From Hymenobacter rubidus (GTDB lineage Bacteria; Bacteroidota; Bacteroidia; Cytophagales; Hymenobacteraceae): a stretch of 57,766 bases of DNA. The DNA lies in contig NZ_JAERQF010000032.1 of the NCBI RefSeq assembly GCF_016734815.1, positions 1-57,766 on the forward strand, in the 5' to 3' direction. Under the pieces are notes generated by a model. The model was not told the origin of the DNA, ran no database searches, and was given only the letters and a program-made list of their open reading frames with translations. The position numbers were made by a program, and so were the translations under genes. Shown piece by piece: positions 48,858-57,698 of the stretch. The stretch's first letter is position 1. Every line of letters begins with the position of its first letter.

Positions 48858-48956
48858 GGTTGCTCGTTGTCAGTTGTTGGTTGACGGTTGTCGAAGGTTA
48901 ATCTGCTCAATTTACGAAGCGAATACAACCGGCCTGACAACCGACAACGAGCAACC
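48858..48956. repeat. Low-complexity inverted repeat, GTTG-rich
   Basis: Perfect 14-bp arms GGTTGCTCGTTGTC (48858-48871) and complement (48943-48956). Inner GTTGTTGGTTGACGGTTGTC and GACAACC units pair imperfectly. It lies between the E1 fusion stop and the start of the lipoprotein gene downstream of it. Confidence 0.8.
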
Positions 48957-48966
48957 AACAATTATT

Positions 48967-51024
48967 CTAGTAATTGCGCAGGGCCTGCACCTGCTCGCGC
49001 AGGCGCTGCTGGGGCAGAAAAGCCGCCTCCAGCGGCGGCGCAAACGGAATGGCGGTATCGAGCGAGGCCACGCGGCGCACGGGCGCGTCGAGGTGCTCGA
49101 AACAATTCTCGCCAATCCAGGCCGCGATTTCGCCGCCGATGCCGCCGGTCATCGTGTCTTCGTGCAGGACGAGGACGCGGCCGTTTTTCTCCACCGTGCG
49201 GCGCACCGCCGCCTGGTCCCAGGGCAGCAGGGTGCGCAGGTCGAGCACGTCGGCCGACACGCCCAAATCCTGGCAGGTTTGCAGGGCCCAGCGCACGCCC
49301 ATGCCGTAGGTGATGATGCTCAGCTCGTCGCCTTCGGCCGCCAGCGCGGCCTGGCCGATGGGCGTGGTGTAGTAGGCTTCCGGCACGGGGCCGGTGAGGC
49401 TGCGGTAGAGCATCTTGTGCTCGAAGTACAGCACCGGGTTGGGGTCTTCGAAAGCGGCGCAGAGCAGGCCCTTAGCGTCGTGCGGGTTGCTGGGGTACAC
49501 CACCTTCAGGCCGGGCGTGTGCACAAACCACGCCTCGTTGCTCTGGGAGTGAAACGGCCCGGCCGCCGAGCCCGCGCCGGTGGGCATGCGAATGACGACG
49601 TCGGCGTTCTGGCCCCAGCGGTAGTGGCTTTTGGCCAGGTTGTTCACAATCTGGTTGAAGCCGCAGGTCACGAAATCGGCAAACTGCATCTCGACCATGC
49701 TTTTTTTGTGCTTGATGCTCAGGCCCAGACCAATGCCCACGATGGCCGACTCGCACAGCGGCGTATTGCGCACCCGCGCCTTGCCAAATTCAGCCACGAA
49801 GCCTTCGGTGATTTTGAACACGCCGCCGTAGTCGGCTATGTCCTGGCCCATAAGCACGAGTTCGGGGTAGCGCTCCATGCTCTGCTTCAGGCCTTCGGAA
49901 ATGGCGTCGATGAAGCGGATTTCGCGCTTCGCTTCGCTTAATGAGGAATGAGGAATGAGGAATGAGGAATTACCAGACGCCCCCAATTCTTCATTCTTCA
50001 TTCTTAATTCTTCATTCGGCGAAGCCGCCGCGTACATATCCGCAATTTCCTCGGCGATGTCGGCCGTAGGCATGGGCTCGGCGTCGGCTTCCTCTAGGCC
50101 GGCTTCGATGGCGGCTTTGATTTTCTCGCGGATGCCGTGCTTGGCGGTTTCGGTGAGAATGCCTTCGGCGAGGAGCCATTTTTCGTAGTTTTCGACGGGG
50201 TCTTTGGCCGCCCACTCTTCCATTAAAGACTGCGGGACATACTTGGTGCCGCTGGCTTCCTCGTGCCCGCGCATGCGGAACGTGAGGGCCTCCACCAGCA
50301 CGGGGCGCGGGTTTTCGCGCAGGTCTTCGGCCAGTCGTTTCACGGTGGTGTACACTTCCAGCACGTTGTTGCCGTCCACCTGCACGGCTTCCATGCCGTA
50401 GGCGGGGCCTTTGTCCACAAAGGACTTGAAGCGGAACTGCTCGTTGCTGGGCGTGCTGAGGCCGTAGCCGTTGTTTTCAATCATAAAAATGACCGGCAAC
50501 TGCCACACCGCGGCCACGTTCAGGGCTTCGTGGAAGTCGCCTTCGGAAGCACCGCCGTCGCCGCTGTACGTGAGCGTGACTTTAGGCTTTTTATCGAGCA
50601 AATCGGCCAGGGCGATGCCGCCGGCCACGGCCAGCTGCGGCCCGAGGTGCGAAATCATGCCTACGATGTGGTGCTCGTTGGTGCCGAAGTGGAAGCTGCG
50701 GTCGCGGCCCTTGGTGAAGCCCGTGCGCTTGCCCTGCCACTGCGCAAACAGGCGGCCCAGCGGCACCTCGCGGCCCGTGAACACGCCCAGGTTGCGGTGC
50801 AGCGGCAGAATATACTCGTCGGCTTCCAGGGCCAGGGTGCTGCCCACCGAGATGGCCTCCTGGCCGATGCCCGAAAACCACTTGCTCACCTTGCCCTGGC
50901 GCAGCAGAATCAGCATTTTTTCCTCAATCAGCCGGGGGCGGAGCAGGTGCTGGTAGAGGTGCAGCAGGGTTTCGTTGGAGAGGTCGAGGCGGTCGAACTG
51001 GAGGGCCGTAGCAGCTGGGGTCAT
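48967..51024 (-). CDS. 2-oxoacid dehydrogenase E1, fused alpha and beta subunits
   Basis: A 685-residue thiamine diphosphate enzyme, E1 of a pyruvate or branched-chain 2-oxoacid complex. The alpha half (about 15-330) has the TPP motif from GDG (155-157) to NN (184-185). The beta half (about 368-685) has the EISEGLKQ-like start, NTPLCESAIVGIGLG, and TYGMGV...LDLRTLLPWD. The two halves, normally separate chains, are one polypeptide, as in many Bacteroidota. The linker at about residues 337-362 is encoded by a low-complexity inverted repeat (49940-50016). The ATG at 51024 is chosen because the one at 51054 lies inside the promoter -7 element. The choice between pyruvate and branched-chain substrate is open. 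Confidence 0.92.
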   Translation of the reverse strand: MTPAATALQFDRLDLSNETLLHLYQHLLRPRLIEEKMLILLRQGKVSKWFSGIGQEAISVGSTLALEADEYILPLHRNLGVFTGREVPLGRLFAQWQGKRTGFTKGRDRSFHFGTNEHHIVGMISHLGPQLAVAGGIALADLLDKKPKVTLTYSGDGGASEGDFHEALNVAAVWQLPVIFMIENNGYGLSTPSNEQFRFKSFVDKGPAYGMEAVQVDGNNVLEVYTTVKRLAEDLRENPRPVLVEALTFRMRGHEEASGTKYVPQSLMEEWAAKDPVENYEKWLLAEGILTETAKHGIREKIKAAIEAGLEEADAEPMPTADIAEEIADMYAAASPNEELRMKNEELGASGNSSFLIPHSSLSEAKREIRFIDAISEGLKQSMERYPELVLMGQDIADYGGVFKITEGFVAEFGKARVRNTPLCESAIVGIGLGLSIKHKKSMVEMQFADFVTCGFNQIVNNLAKSHYRWGQNADVVIRMPTGAGSAAGPFHSQSNEAWFVHTPGLKVVYPSNPHDAKGLLCAAFEDPNPVLYFEHKMLYRSLTGPVPEAYYTTPIGQAALAAEGDELSIITYGMGVRWALQTCQDLGVSADVLDLRTLLPWDQAAVRRTVEKNGRVLVLHEDTMTGGIGGEIAAWIGENCFEHLDAPVRRVASLDTAIPFAPPLEAAFLPQQRLREQVQALRNY
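49940..50016. repeat. AATGARG-family inverted repeat inside the E1 linker
   Basis: Imperfect arms 49940-49971 and 49985-50016 are built of AATGAGG/AATGAAG heptamers ending AATT, the same unit as at 45844-45980. It keeps the reading frame open on the minus strand and encodes NEELRMKNEELGASGNSSFL and the following residues. Confidence 0.85.
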
Positions 51025-51051
51025 GGGGCAAAACAGGTGGGTTGGGAAGGG

Positions 51052-51059
51052 CAAAGGTA
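51052..51059 (-). promoter_or_regulatory. -7 promoter element of the E1 gene
   Basis: On the minus strand, TACCTTTG matches TANNTTTG and lies 28 bases before the ATG at 51024. No TTG is found at the expected -33 spacing. Confidence 0.55.
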
Positions 51060-51318
51060 ACGGGCGCAGCCGCGGCTATATTTGACACCTGCTCTACTTC
51101 TTCGCCAGCGCTTGTGCGCCTTCTTTCGCTACTCATTCCATTCATGGGCGCAGCCGGGCTTCTGGTGGCGCGCCCGGCCCTGGTCAGATTGAGCAGCTAC
51201 GGGCATTTGCCTACGCCTGACGGCAAAATCCACTGGCTGGTAAATACCTTTCCGCCCCCTTGCCTCTTCCAACGTCTTCGGCAAGTGACGACGTCTTTCC
51301 ATCCTTTCCACAACCTTG

Positions 51319-52803
51319 ATGAAAAAACCTTTCTACTCCGTTCCCTGCCCGTTTGCGGCAGGTATTCGCCAGCGCGCCCAGTTGCTTGTGGCCCTGATGG
51401 GGCTGGCTCCCGCCGCCTTCGCCCAAAGCAGCTTCAGCTTCCCCAGCGTGTACCCCACCGGCGGGGGCTCGCCCCTGGGAGTAGCGCTGGGCGACGTGAA
51501 CGGCGACACCCGGTTGGACGTGGTGACCGCCAACCAAAGCAGCGACAACGTGAGCGTATTTCTGGGCGCGGGCGGCACCATGGGCAGCCTCGCGCCGGCC
51601 CTCACCTACTCGCCCGGCGGCCTACGCCCCACGGGTGTGGCCCTGGGCGACGTAAACGGCGACGGGCGGCCCGACATCATTACGGGCAACCAGAGCAGCA
51701 ACACGGTAGGCGTGATGCTGAATTCAGCCACCAGCCCTGGCAGCTTTCTGCCAGCCACGAGCTATCCAAGCGGCGGCACCGCCCCTAATATTGTGGCCCT
51801 CGGCGACCTCAACGGCGACGGCCGAACGGACATTGCCGTAGGCAATACCGGCAGCAGCGCCGTAGGCGTCCTGCTGGGTTCGGCCGCCACGCCCGGCACG
51901 TTCCTCCCGGCCGCTACCTATCCGAGCGGCAGCAGCAGCCCTGTCGGCATTGCCATTGGCGACGTGAATGCCGACGGAAAGCCCGACTTGGTGCTGGGCC
52001 ACAACTCTGGCAATACCGTGAGCGTGTTGCTGAATTCGGCCGCCGTTCCCGGCACCTTTGGTTCGCCGGCCGTTTATAACAGCGGCGGCACCGGCACCGT
52101 CGGTATTTCGCTGGGTGACGTGAATGGCGACGGACGGGTCGACATTGTAGCAGCCAACGCCACTAGTTCCTCCGTGGCCGTGCTGCTGGGGCAGAGCGGC
52201 ACGCTGGGCACTTTTGGTCCGGCTACTGTTTATAATTCTGGCGGCATCGGCCCCAATTTTGCCCTGCTGAGTGATGTAAACGGCGACGGCCGGCCGGATA
52301 TCGTCACGGCCAACAACTCCAGCAACGGCGCGGGCAGCGTAGGCGTGCTCACCGGCCTGGCCGCGCCAGCGGGCACCTTTGCCCCGGCAACGGTTTTCTC
52401 CAGCGGGGGCAACGGTCCCATCGGCATTGCCCTGGGCGACATAAATGGCGACGGCCGCCGCGACGTGGTCACCACCAACTATATCAGCGGAACCGTGGCG
52501 GTGCTGCTGAACACCTACACGCCACTGGCCACTGCGCTGGCTCAGTCAACCGCCGAAGTTTTCGTGTACCCCAACCCGGCCCACGGCACCTTTGAGGTGC
52601 AGGTGCCGGGCGTGGCCGATGCGCAAGCCGTGCAGGCCGAACTGCTCAACACCCTGGGCCAGGTGGTGTACCGCCAGCCGGCCTTCCTGCCCCCGAGCGG
52701 CACTCATGTTATCATCGACGCGGCGGGGTTGGCGCCGGGTGTTTACACGCTGCGGCTGCAGGCTGGCAGCACGGCTATGTCCCGGCGCGTGGTGCTGCAC
52801 TAA
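51319..52803 (+). CDS. Secreted FG-GAP/VCBS repeat protein with T9SS sorting domain
   Basis: The 494-residue protein has a signal region MKKPF...LAPAAFAQ (to about residue 35). Seven repeats of about 55 residues follow, each with a calcium-binding core such as GDVNGDGRPDI and the phrase VLLNSA or VLLG, typical of an FG-GAP beta-propeller. The last 85 residues (VFVYPNPAHGTFEVQV... to APGVYTLRLQAGSTAMSRRVVLH) are a type A T9SS signal. It would be displayed or released outside the cell; the ligand is unknown. The ATG at 51319 follows a TTG that is not needed. Confidence 0.9.
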   Translation: MKKPFYSVPCPFAAGIRQRAQLLVALMGLAPAAFAQSSFSFPSVYPTGGGSPLGVALGDVNGDTRLDVVTANQSSDNVSVFLGAGGTMGSLAPALTYSPGGLRPTGVALGDVNGDGRPDIITGNQSSNTVGVMLNSATSPGSFLPATSYPSGGTAPNIVALGDLNGDGRTDIAVGNTGSSAVGVLLGSAATPGTFLPAATYPSGSSSPVGIAIGDVNADGKPDLVLGHNSGNTVSVLLNSAAVPGTFGSPAVYNSGGTGTVGISLGDVNGDGRVDIVAANATSSSVAVLLGQSGTLGTFGPATVYNSGGIGPNFALLSDVNGDGRPDIVTANNSSNGAGSVGVLTGLAAPAGTFAPATVFSSGGNGPIGIALGDINGDGRRDVVTTNYISGTVAVLLNTYTPLATALAQSTAEVFVYPNPAHGTFEVQVPGVADAQAVQAELLNTLGQVVYRQPAFLPPSGTHVIIDAAGLAPGVYTLRLQAGSTAMSRRVVLH

Positions 52804-52996
52804 ATCTACTTTGTCCAAACCGCCGCACGCGGTTGCGTATTTGGCACTGCTGCCTTGCCGTTATGTTCCGGCGAGGCACGCCAGTCCTGATAATGGAGGC
52901 TGGCCGGATAACGGGCTGGTGGAAGGAGGTATGCAGTTGGCCCAACCCGTGCATCTACCTTCGCAGTACCTTTCCCCATCGTCGTTGCTTTCCCCT

Positions 52997-55786
52997 ATGA
53001 CCAGAACGCTACCCGTTGCCCTGTTGCTGGCAGCGGCTTTTGGTGCCCAGGCCCAGCAGCCAGTTGATTCCCTGCAGGCGCCTCTGGTGGCCGTGGCGAC
53101 GCCGCCGCCGCCTGACAGCCTACTGCCCCGGTTCAGTATCTATTGCGATTTGGTTTCCATTCGCAGCCTCACGCCGTGGCAGGCGCCGCCCTTCCTTACC
53201 ATTCAGCCGGTACTGACGCAGGCGGCCGGTGTGCAGGTGACGCCCACTTCGGGTGCGCCCGGCGACTGGGCCGCGGTGCGCATCCGGGGCGGCAGCAGCC
53301 TGGCCAGCCCCGACCAGCCTTTGTATGTGGTAGACGGCGTGCCGGCCCTGAATGCTGATTTCCAGCCCGGCGTGCTGCTGCGCGCCGCCTTTGGACTTGG
53401 CGAAGGCCCGCAGGCAACCTTGACCGGGGCCAACCCGCTGCTGGCTCTTTCGCCGGAAGACATTTCCAGCATCACGGTGATTTCCGGGGGCGTGGCCGCG
53501 GCCCAATACGGAGCCCAGGGCAGCAACGGCGTCATTGAAATCAATACCAAGCGCGGCGGGCAACTCAACCAAAAGCAGCCGCTCCAGGTGCATTACGCCG
53601 CCATGGCCGGGCTGCAAGAGGTGCGCCAGCGCTACGACCTGCTAAATGCGCGCCAGTACGCCGACCTTGCCAGAGAAGCCTTCCAGGGAAATGTGAACTA
53701 CCCGGCCAGCGGCCCGGTGACGCCGGACACCGACTGGCAAGCGGAGTTGTTTCGGACCGCTACCGTCTTCAAACACCACCTCACCTTCGATGGCAGCGGA
53801 GCGAAGACTCGGTACGTTGTCGGGGCCGACTACCTGAGCCAAGAGGGCGTGGTGATAAACTCCAGCCTCAAGCGCTACGCCCTGCGCCTGGGCCTCGACC
53901 AGAAAATAGGCCAGCGGTTACGGCTGTTCTTCAATGCTGCAGCCTCATCGGCCAGCCAGGCCCTTCCCGTAGCAGAGACAGTGGCTCGGGCCCTGTTGGC
54001 CCCGCCAACCTTCGCCGTGCGCACTTCCCAAGGCTCCTTTCAAAATTACGGCCCCTTCAGCACGCGCAACGCCGTGGACCTGGCCACCACCGATGGCACC
54101 GGCCTCACCACCCGCCGGCTGCTGTTGCAGCTCGGTGCCGACTACCGCGTGCTGCCCGACCTTACGCTTAACGCTACAGCCAGCCGCGAAGAAGGACGCG
54201 TGGCTGCCAGCACCCACTTTCTGGTGAATACGGCCCGGACGCCTCCAACGGCCACCGCCACCAGCACCAGCGACTTATCTACCACAGCCACGGTGGCCCA
54301 GCTGCGCCTGACCTACGACCACACCTTTGGCGAGGGCCACCGCCTGGGCCTGGGGGCCAGCGCTGGCTACCAGCAATACCGGCGCGGCACCAGCAGCGGC
54401 TATCGGGACTACGGCTCTCAGTCGAGCTACGATACCGATGCCACCACGACATTCTCCAACATCGGCCTGACGGCCAGCTACGCCTTCCGTAGCCGCTACG
54501 AAGCGCTGGCCAGCCTGCGGCGCGATGCCAACCACGGCGGCGGCCTTTTCTTCAGGCCCGAGGTGCCCCCGGTGTGGCTGCCGGGAACCGAAGTGCGCTG
54601 GCACCTGCACCAGGAGCCTTTTTTGGCGGATAAACCCTTCCTCAGCACCGCCACCCTGTGGGCCAGCCTGGGCCAAACCAGCAGCACCAGCCTGCCGGCT
54701 ACCGGCCTGGGCAGCGGCATCGGGTCTGATTACATTATGGTGGGACCCGGCCAAACCGTGACCTCCTTCCTTTCTACCGTCCCGGTGCCGCCGCCACCCC
54801 GCACCACGCAACTGGAAGCGGGCCTGCGCCTGGGTTTCTGGCAAGACCGGCTGCGGCTTGACATCACGGCTTTTCGCCGCAGCACGGCCCACCTCACCGT
54901 GCCGCAGTACATCGTATTTCCTACGGGCTCGGGGTTCGGCACCTTGCTGCTGCCGCGCGAAGCCACGCTGCGCAACCAGGGCCTGCTGCTGGCAGCGAGT
55001 AGCAGTTGGCAACTCGGCCGTTTGAAGGGCAATACCCGACTGGCGGCTAGCTGGCAGCAACAGCGTGTGACGGCCGTAACCGAAGTAGCCGGAGTGGGCG
55101 CCGTGCCCGGCCTGGTCGAGGGCGAGGCCCCGCACCCGTACTTCCTGTACCACCGCCTGCCCGTGCCAATGGTGGGCGAACGGGACGCCCGCGGCCAGTC
55201 CATTGCGGGCACGCTCCGCTACGAAGACCGGGACAACACCAACGGTTTTATTAACGATGCCGATGCGCGCTACCAAGGCACGGCCCTGCCCACGCAGCTC
55301 TACACCCTCAGCCAGTCGCTGGCGCTAGGCCGGTTCACCCTGGATGCGCAACTGGATGCCCTAGCCGGCCACCAACTGCTGAATACGACCCTGGCTACCC
55401 TCGACCTGCCCACCGGCTACAACAACGGCACCACCCGCCTGCTCGACCGCTGGACGCCGACGCACTACAGCGTCGACATCCCGCAGGCCAGCCAAAACCT
55501 GGGCGGCAACCTGTTTGGCACCCGGCGCTACGACGACGCCCAGTTGCAGTCGGCCGCCAACCTGCGCCTCAGCCAACTCACCCTCAGCTTCATCACCGGC
55601 AAAGTTGACTCCCCGCACCCCAATTCCATCTGGGTAGGCGCCCAAAACCTCTTCGTTCTCACCAACTACCGCGGCTTCGACCCCAACGTGAGCAGCGGGG
55701 GCGCTACCCTGCTCGCCGCCGGCTACGACACCAATGCCTACCCGGTACCGCGCACCTGGCTGGTGGGCGCGCGCATTGGGTTTTAA
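52997..55786 (+). CDS. SusC-type TonB-dependent outer-membrane receptor
   Basis: A 929-residue receptor: signal peptide MTRTLPVALLLAAAFGAQAQ, then a plug domain (about 75-180) with VRIRGGSSLASPDQPLYVVDGVP and PEDISSITVISGGVAAAQYGAQGSNGVIEINTKRG, the SusC/RagA signature, then a long beta-barrel ending in a C-terminal aromatic strand (TWLVGARIGF). It lacks the N-terminal carboxypeptidase-regulatory-like domain common in SusC proteins, and no SusD gene follows. It should import a ligand using TonB energy; the substrate is unknown. The frame upstream of 52997 overlaps the previous gene in another frame and is not real. Confidence 0.9.
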   Translation: MTRTLPVALLLAAAFGAQAQQPVDSLQAPLVAVATPPPPDSLLPRFSIYCDLVSIRSLTPWQAPPFLTIQPVLTQAAGVQVTPTSGAPGDWAAVRIRGGSSLASPDQPLYVVDGVPALNADFQPGVLLRAAFGLGEGPQATLTGANPLLALSPEDISSITVISGGVAAAQYGAQGSNGVIEINTKRGGQLNQKQPLQVHYAAMAGLQEVRQRYDLLNARQYADLAREAFQGNVNYPASGPVTPDTDWQAELFRTATVFKHHLTFDGSGAKTRYVVGADYLSQEGVVINSSLKRYALRLGLDQKIGQRLRLFFNAAASSASQALPVAETVARALLAPPTFAVRTSQGSFQNYGPFSTRNAVDLATTDGTGLTTRRLLLQLGADYRVLPDLTLNATASREEGRVAASTHFLVNTARTPPTATATSTSDLSTTATVAQLRLTYDHTFGEGHRLGLGASAGYQQYRRGTSSGYRDYGSQSSYDTDATTTFSNIGLTASYAFRSRYEALASLRRDANHGGGLFFRPEVPPVWLPGTEVRWHLHQEPFLADKPFLSTATLWASLGQTSSTSLPATGLGSGIGSDYIMVGPGQTVTSFLSTVPVPPPPRTTQLEAGLRLGFWQDRLRLDITAFRRSTAHLTVPQYIVFPTGSGFGTLLLPREATLRNQGLLLAASSSWQLGRLKGNTRLAASWQQQRVTAVTEVAGVGAVPGLVEGEAPHPYFLYHRLPVPMVGERDARGQSIAGTLRYEDRDNTNGFINDADARYQGTALPTQLYTLSQSLALGRFTLDAQLDALAGHQLLNTTLATLDLPTGYNNGTTRLLDRWTPTHYSVDIPQASQNLGGNLFGTRRYDDAQLQSAANLRLSQLTLSFITGKVDSPHPNSIWVGAQNLFVLTNYRGFDPNVSSGGATLLAAGYDTNAYPVPRTWLVGARIGF

Positions 55787-55796
55787 CGCTTCGCTT

Positions 55797-55880
55797 AACC
55801 AGGAATGGAGAATGAAGCGGGAGGAATAGCCGTGTTGGTTGTTGTTCATTTGCATAAACCTTCATCCTTCATCCCCGTTC
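55797..55880. repeat. Eroded AATGARG-like inverted repeat
   Basis: The gap between the receptor and the M16 gene holds GGAATGGAGAATGAAG near its start and CTTCATCCTTCATCC near its end. These are imperfect complements that look like a decayed member of the AATGARG family. Confidence 0.45.
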
Positions 55881-55883
55881 CCA

Positions 55884-57137
55884 TTGATTCACTTTCAGGA
55901 ATTCACCCTCGACAACGGCCTGCGCTGCATCGTCCACGAAGATTTTACCACGCCCATGGCCGTGCTCAACGTGATGTACGACGTGGGCTCGCGCGATGAG
56001 GACCCGGACCATACCGGTTTTGCGCACTTGTTCGAGCACCTCATGTTTTCGGGCTCGGTCAACATTCCCAGCTACGACGAGCCCTTGCAGCGCGTGGGCG
56101 GCGAAAACAACGCCTTTACCTCCGCCGACATCACCAACTACTACCTCTCGCTGCCGGCTGCCAACCTCGAAACCGGGTTCTGGCTCGAAAGCGACCGGAT
56201 GCTGAACCTGGCTTTTTCCGAAAATGGCCTCGAAGTGCAGCGCAAAGTGGTGGTGGAAGAGTTCAAGCAGAGCTACCTCAACCAGCCCTACGGCGACGTG
56301 TGGCTGCAGCTCAAGCCCCTGGCCTACCACACCCACCCCTACCAGTGGAACACCATCGGCAAGGAAATTGCGCACATCGAAAACGCCGTGATGGACGACG
56401 TGCGCGGCTTTTTCCGCAAGCACTACGCCCCTCAGAATGCCGTGCTGGTGGTCGCCGGCGCCGTGAGCGCCGCCGAGGTGCGCCAGCTGGCCGAGAAGTG
56501 GTTCGGTCCAATCCCCGGCGGGCCGGCCTACCGGCGCCAGCTGCCCGCCGAGCCCGTGCAAACCGAGGCCCGGCACCGCGTGGCCACGGCGCCAGTGCCG
56601 CTGCCGGCCCTCTACAAGGCCTACCACATGCCCGCCCGGGGCGATGCCCGCTACCACGCCGTGGACCTGCTCAGCGACATGCTGGGCCACGGCAAGTCGG
56701 CGCGCCTGCACCAGCGCCTGGTGAAGGAGCAGGCCCTGTTCAACAACATTTCCTCTTCCCTCACCGGCTCGCTCGACCCCGGCCTGCTTGTCATCAGCGG
56801 CAAGCTGAACGAGGGCGTGGACCTCAAAACCGCCGATACCGCCGTGGAAGCGGTGGTGGCCGAATTCCTGACCCAGGATGTGGACGCCCTTGAGTTGGAG
56901 AAAGTAAAAAACCAAGCCGAAAGCAGCCTGGTCTTTGGCGAAATTGACCTTCTGAACCGGGCCCTGAACCTGGCTTACAGCAAGCTGCAGGGCGACGCCA
57001 ACCTCGTAAATGAGGAAAGCCGCCGCATCCAGGCCGTGACCGTGGCCGATGTGCGCGCGATGGCCCAGCTGGTGCTACGCCCCGAAAATTGCAGCACGCT
57101 GTATTACGAAGCCGCTGTCGTGGCCGAACCGGCTTGA
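55884..57137 (+). CDS. M16 family zinc peptidase
   Basis: A 417-residue pitrilysin-family peptidase. The inverted zinc motif HLFEH is at residues 48-52 (His48, Glu51, His52), with a third ligand Glu at about 125-126 in VQRKVVVEEFKQ. The N-terminal FQEFTLDNGLRCIVHED and the C-terminal half with HGKSARLHQRLVKEQALFNNIS are typical. It has no signal peptide, so it is cytoplasmic or part of a larger assembly. The apparent start is a TTG at 55884 (giving MIHFQEFTLDNG); no ATG is available in frame upstream near it. Length suits one half of a two-subunit M16B pair, but no partner follows. Confidence 0.9.
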   Translation: MIHFQEFTLDNGLRCIVHEDFTTPMAVLNVMYDVGSRDEDPDHTGFAHLFEHLMFSGSVNIPSYDEPLQRVGGENNAFTSADITNYYLSLPAANLETGFWLESDRMLNLAFSENGLEVQRKVVVEEFKQSYLNQPYGDVWLQLKPLAYHTHPYQWNTIGKEIAHIENAVMDDVRGFFRKHYAPQNAVLVVAGAVSAAEVRQLAEKWFGPIPGGPAYRRQLPAEPVQTEARHRVATAPVPLPALYKAYHMPARGDARYHAVDLLSDMLGHGKSARLHQRLVKEQALFNNISSSLTGSLDPGLLVISGKLNEGVDLKTADTAVEAVVAEFLTQDVDALELEKVKNQAESSLVFGEIDLLNRALNLAYSKLQGDANLVNEESRRIQAVTVADVRAMAQLVLRPENCSTLYYEAAVVAEPA

Positions 57138-57160
57138 TAGGAAAAGGCGCGAGCAAAAAG

Positions 57161-57196
57161 AGCCCGTTTGGTCGCAAAAATTCGACCAAACGGGCT
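57161..57196. terminator. Terminator between M16 gene and 57231 gene
   Basis: Perfect 14-bp stem AGCCCGTTTGGTCG with complement and an 8-base loop; A-rich before it and a short T run after it. It lies between convergent genes. Confidence 0.85.
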
Positions 57197-57230
57197 CCTC
57201 TGTTTTAAGTAAGCCGGCTGCAGACGGGCC

Positions 57231-57599
57231 CTACTTACGCTTGGTTTTCACCTTGGCTTTGCCGGGAGCAATAGGCAGCTTGCTGTCGCGGCTGAGGGAG
57301 CTATTGGCGGGCTTGGTGTAGCGGGGACGCGGGGTGCGGTTGTCGTTGTAGCCGCCATTGGCCTGGTAACCAACCTGCTTGCGCATGGGCATGGCGGGCG
57401 CCAGGTAGGCGGTGCCGTCCTTGATGTCCTGCGATACGCCGAAGCCATAAGGCTTGCCGGTGTGCGGATTGATTTTGGGCGCCGCCTTGCGGGTTCCGCG
57501 CGTGGAGTAGGGCACAGGTTTCTTGTGCGGAGTGGCCTGGGCGCTGGCCTCGGCGAGGGAAATGCCAACCAGGAGTAAAGCGAAAAAGTAGCGAACCAT
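57231..57599 (-). CDS. Small exported basic protein
   Basis: A 122-residue protein with signal peptide MVRYFFALLLVGISLAEASAQ. The mature part is basic and rich in Lys, Pro, Gly and Tyr, with KINPHTGKPYGFG and GYNDNRTPRPRYTKPANSS, and ends KAKVKTKRK. It resembles the small exported proteins at 47921 in composition only. Function unknown. The ATG at 57599 gives a standard signal. Confidence 0.65.
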   Translation of the reverse strand: MVRYFFALLLVGISLAEASAQATPHKKPVPYSTRGTRKAAPKINPHTGKPYGFGVSQDIKDGTAYLAPAMPMRKQVGYQANGGYNDNRTPRPRYTKPANSSLSRDSKLPIAPGKAKVKTKRK

Positions 57600-57636
57600 A
57601 CGAGTAGGAAACGAAAAAAGGAAGAACACCAAATAG

Positions 57637-57698
57637 CGTCGGCTTCTACCAGGCACCCGCTTGCCGAAACAAACCGTGGCGCCCGATAGAAGCCGACG
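57637..57698. repeat. 12-bp inverted repeat upstream of the 57231 gene
   Basis: CGTCGGCTTCTA (57637-57648) and TAGAAGCCGACG (57687-57698) are perfect complements with a 38-base loop, directly upstream of the ATG at 57599. On the minus strand, TACCTTCG just beyond (57700-57707) partly matches a -7 element, so the palindrome could sit in the 5' leader. Bases 57708-57766 show nothing else I can name. Confidence 0.5.

Noticed and set aside
51077..51084. Plus-strand TATATTTG as promoter of the FG-GAP gene
   Set aside because: It fits the -7 consensus but lies about 235 bp from the start codon and has no -33 partner, so it is not listed as a feature.
51451..52480. Possible DNA tandem repeats or a CRISPR-like array in the FG-GAP gene
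   Set aside because: The periodicity follows protein repeats of about 55 residues with varied codons, not identical DNA repeats with unique spacers.
55839..55883. Start of the M16 peptidase at the TTG at 55839
   Set aside because: Those codons (LFICINLHPSSPFP) lie in the eroded repeat and have no family resemblance. The TTG at 55884 gives the conserved FQEFTLDNG beginning.
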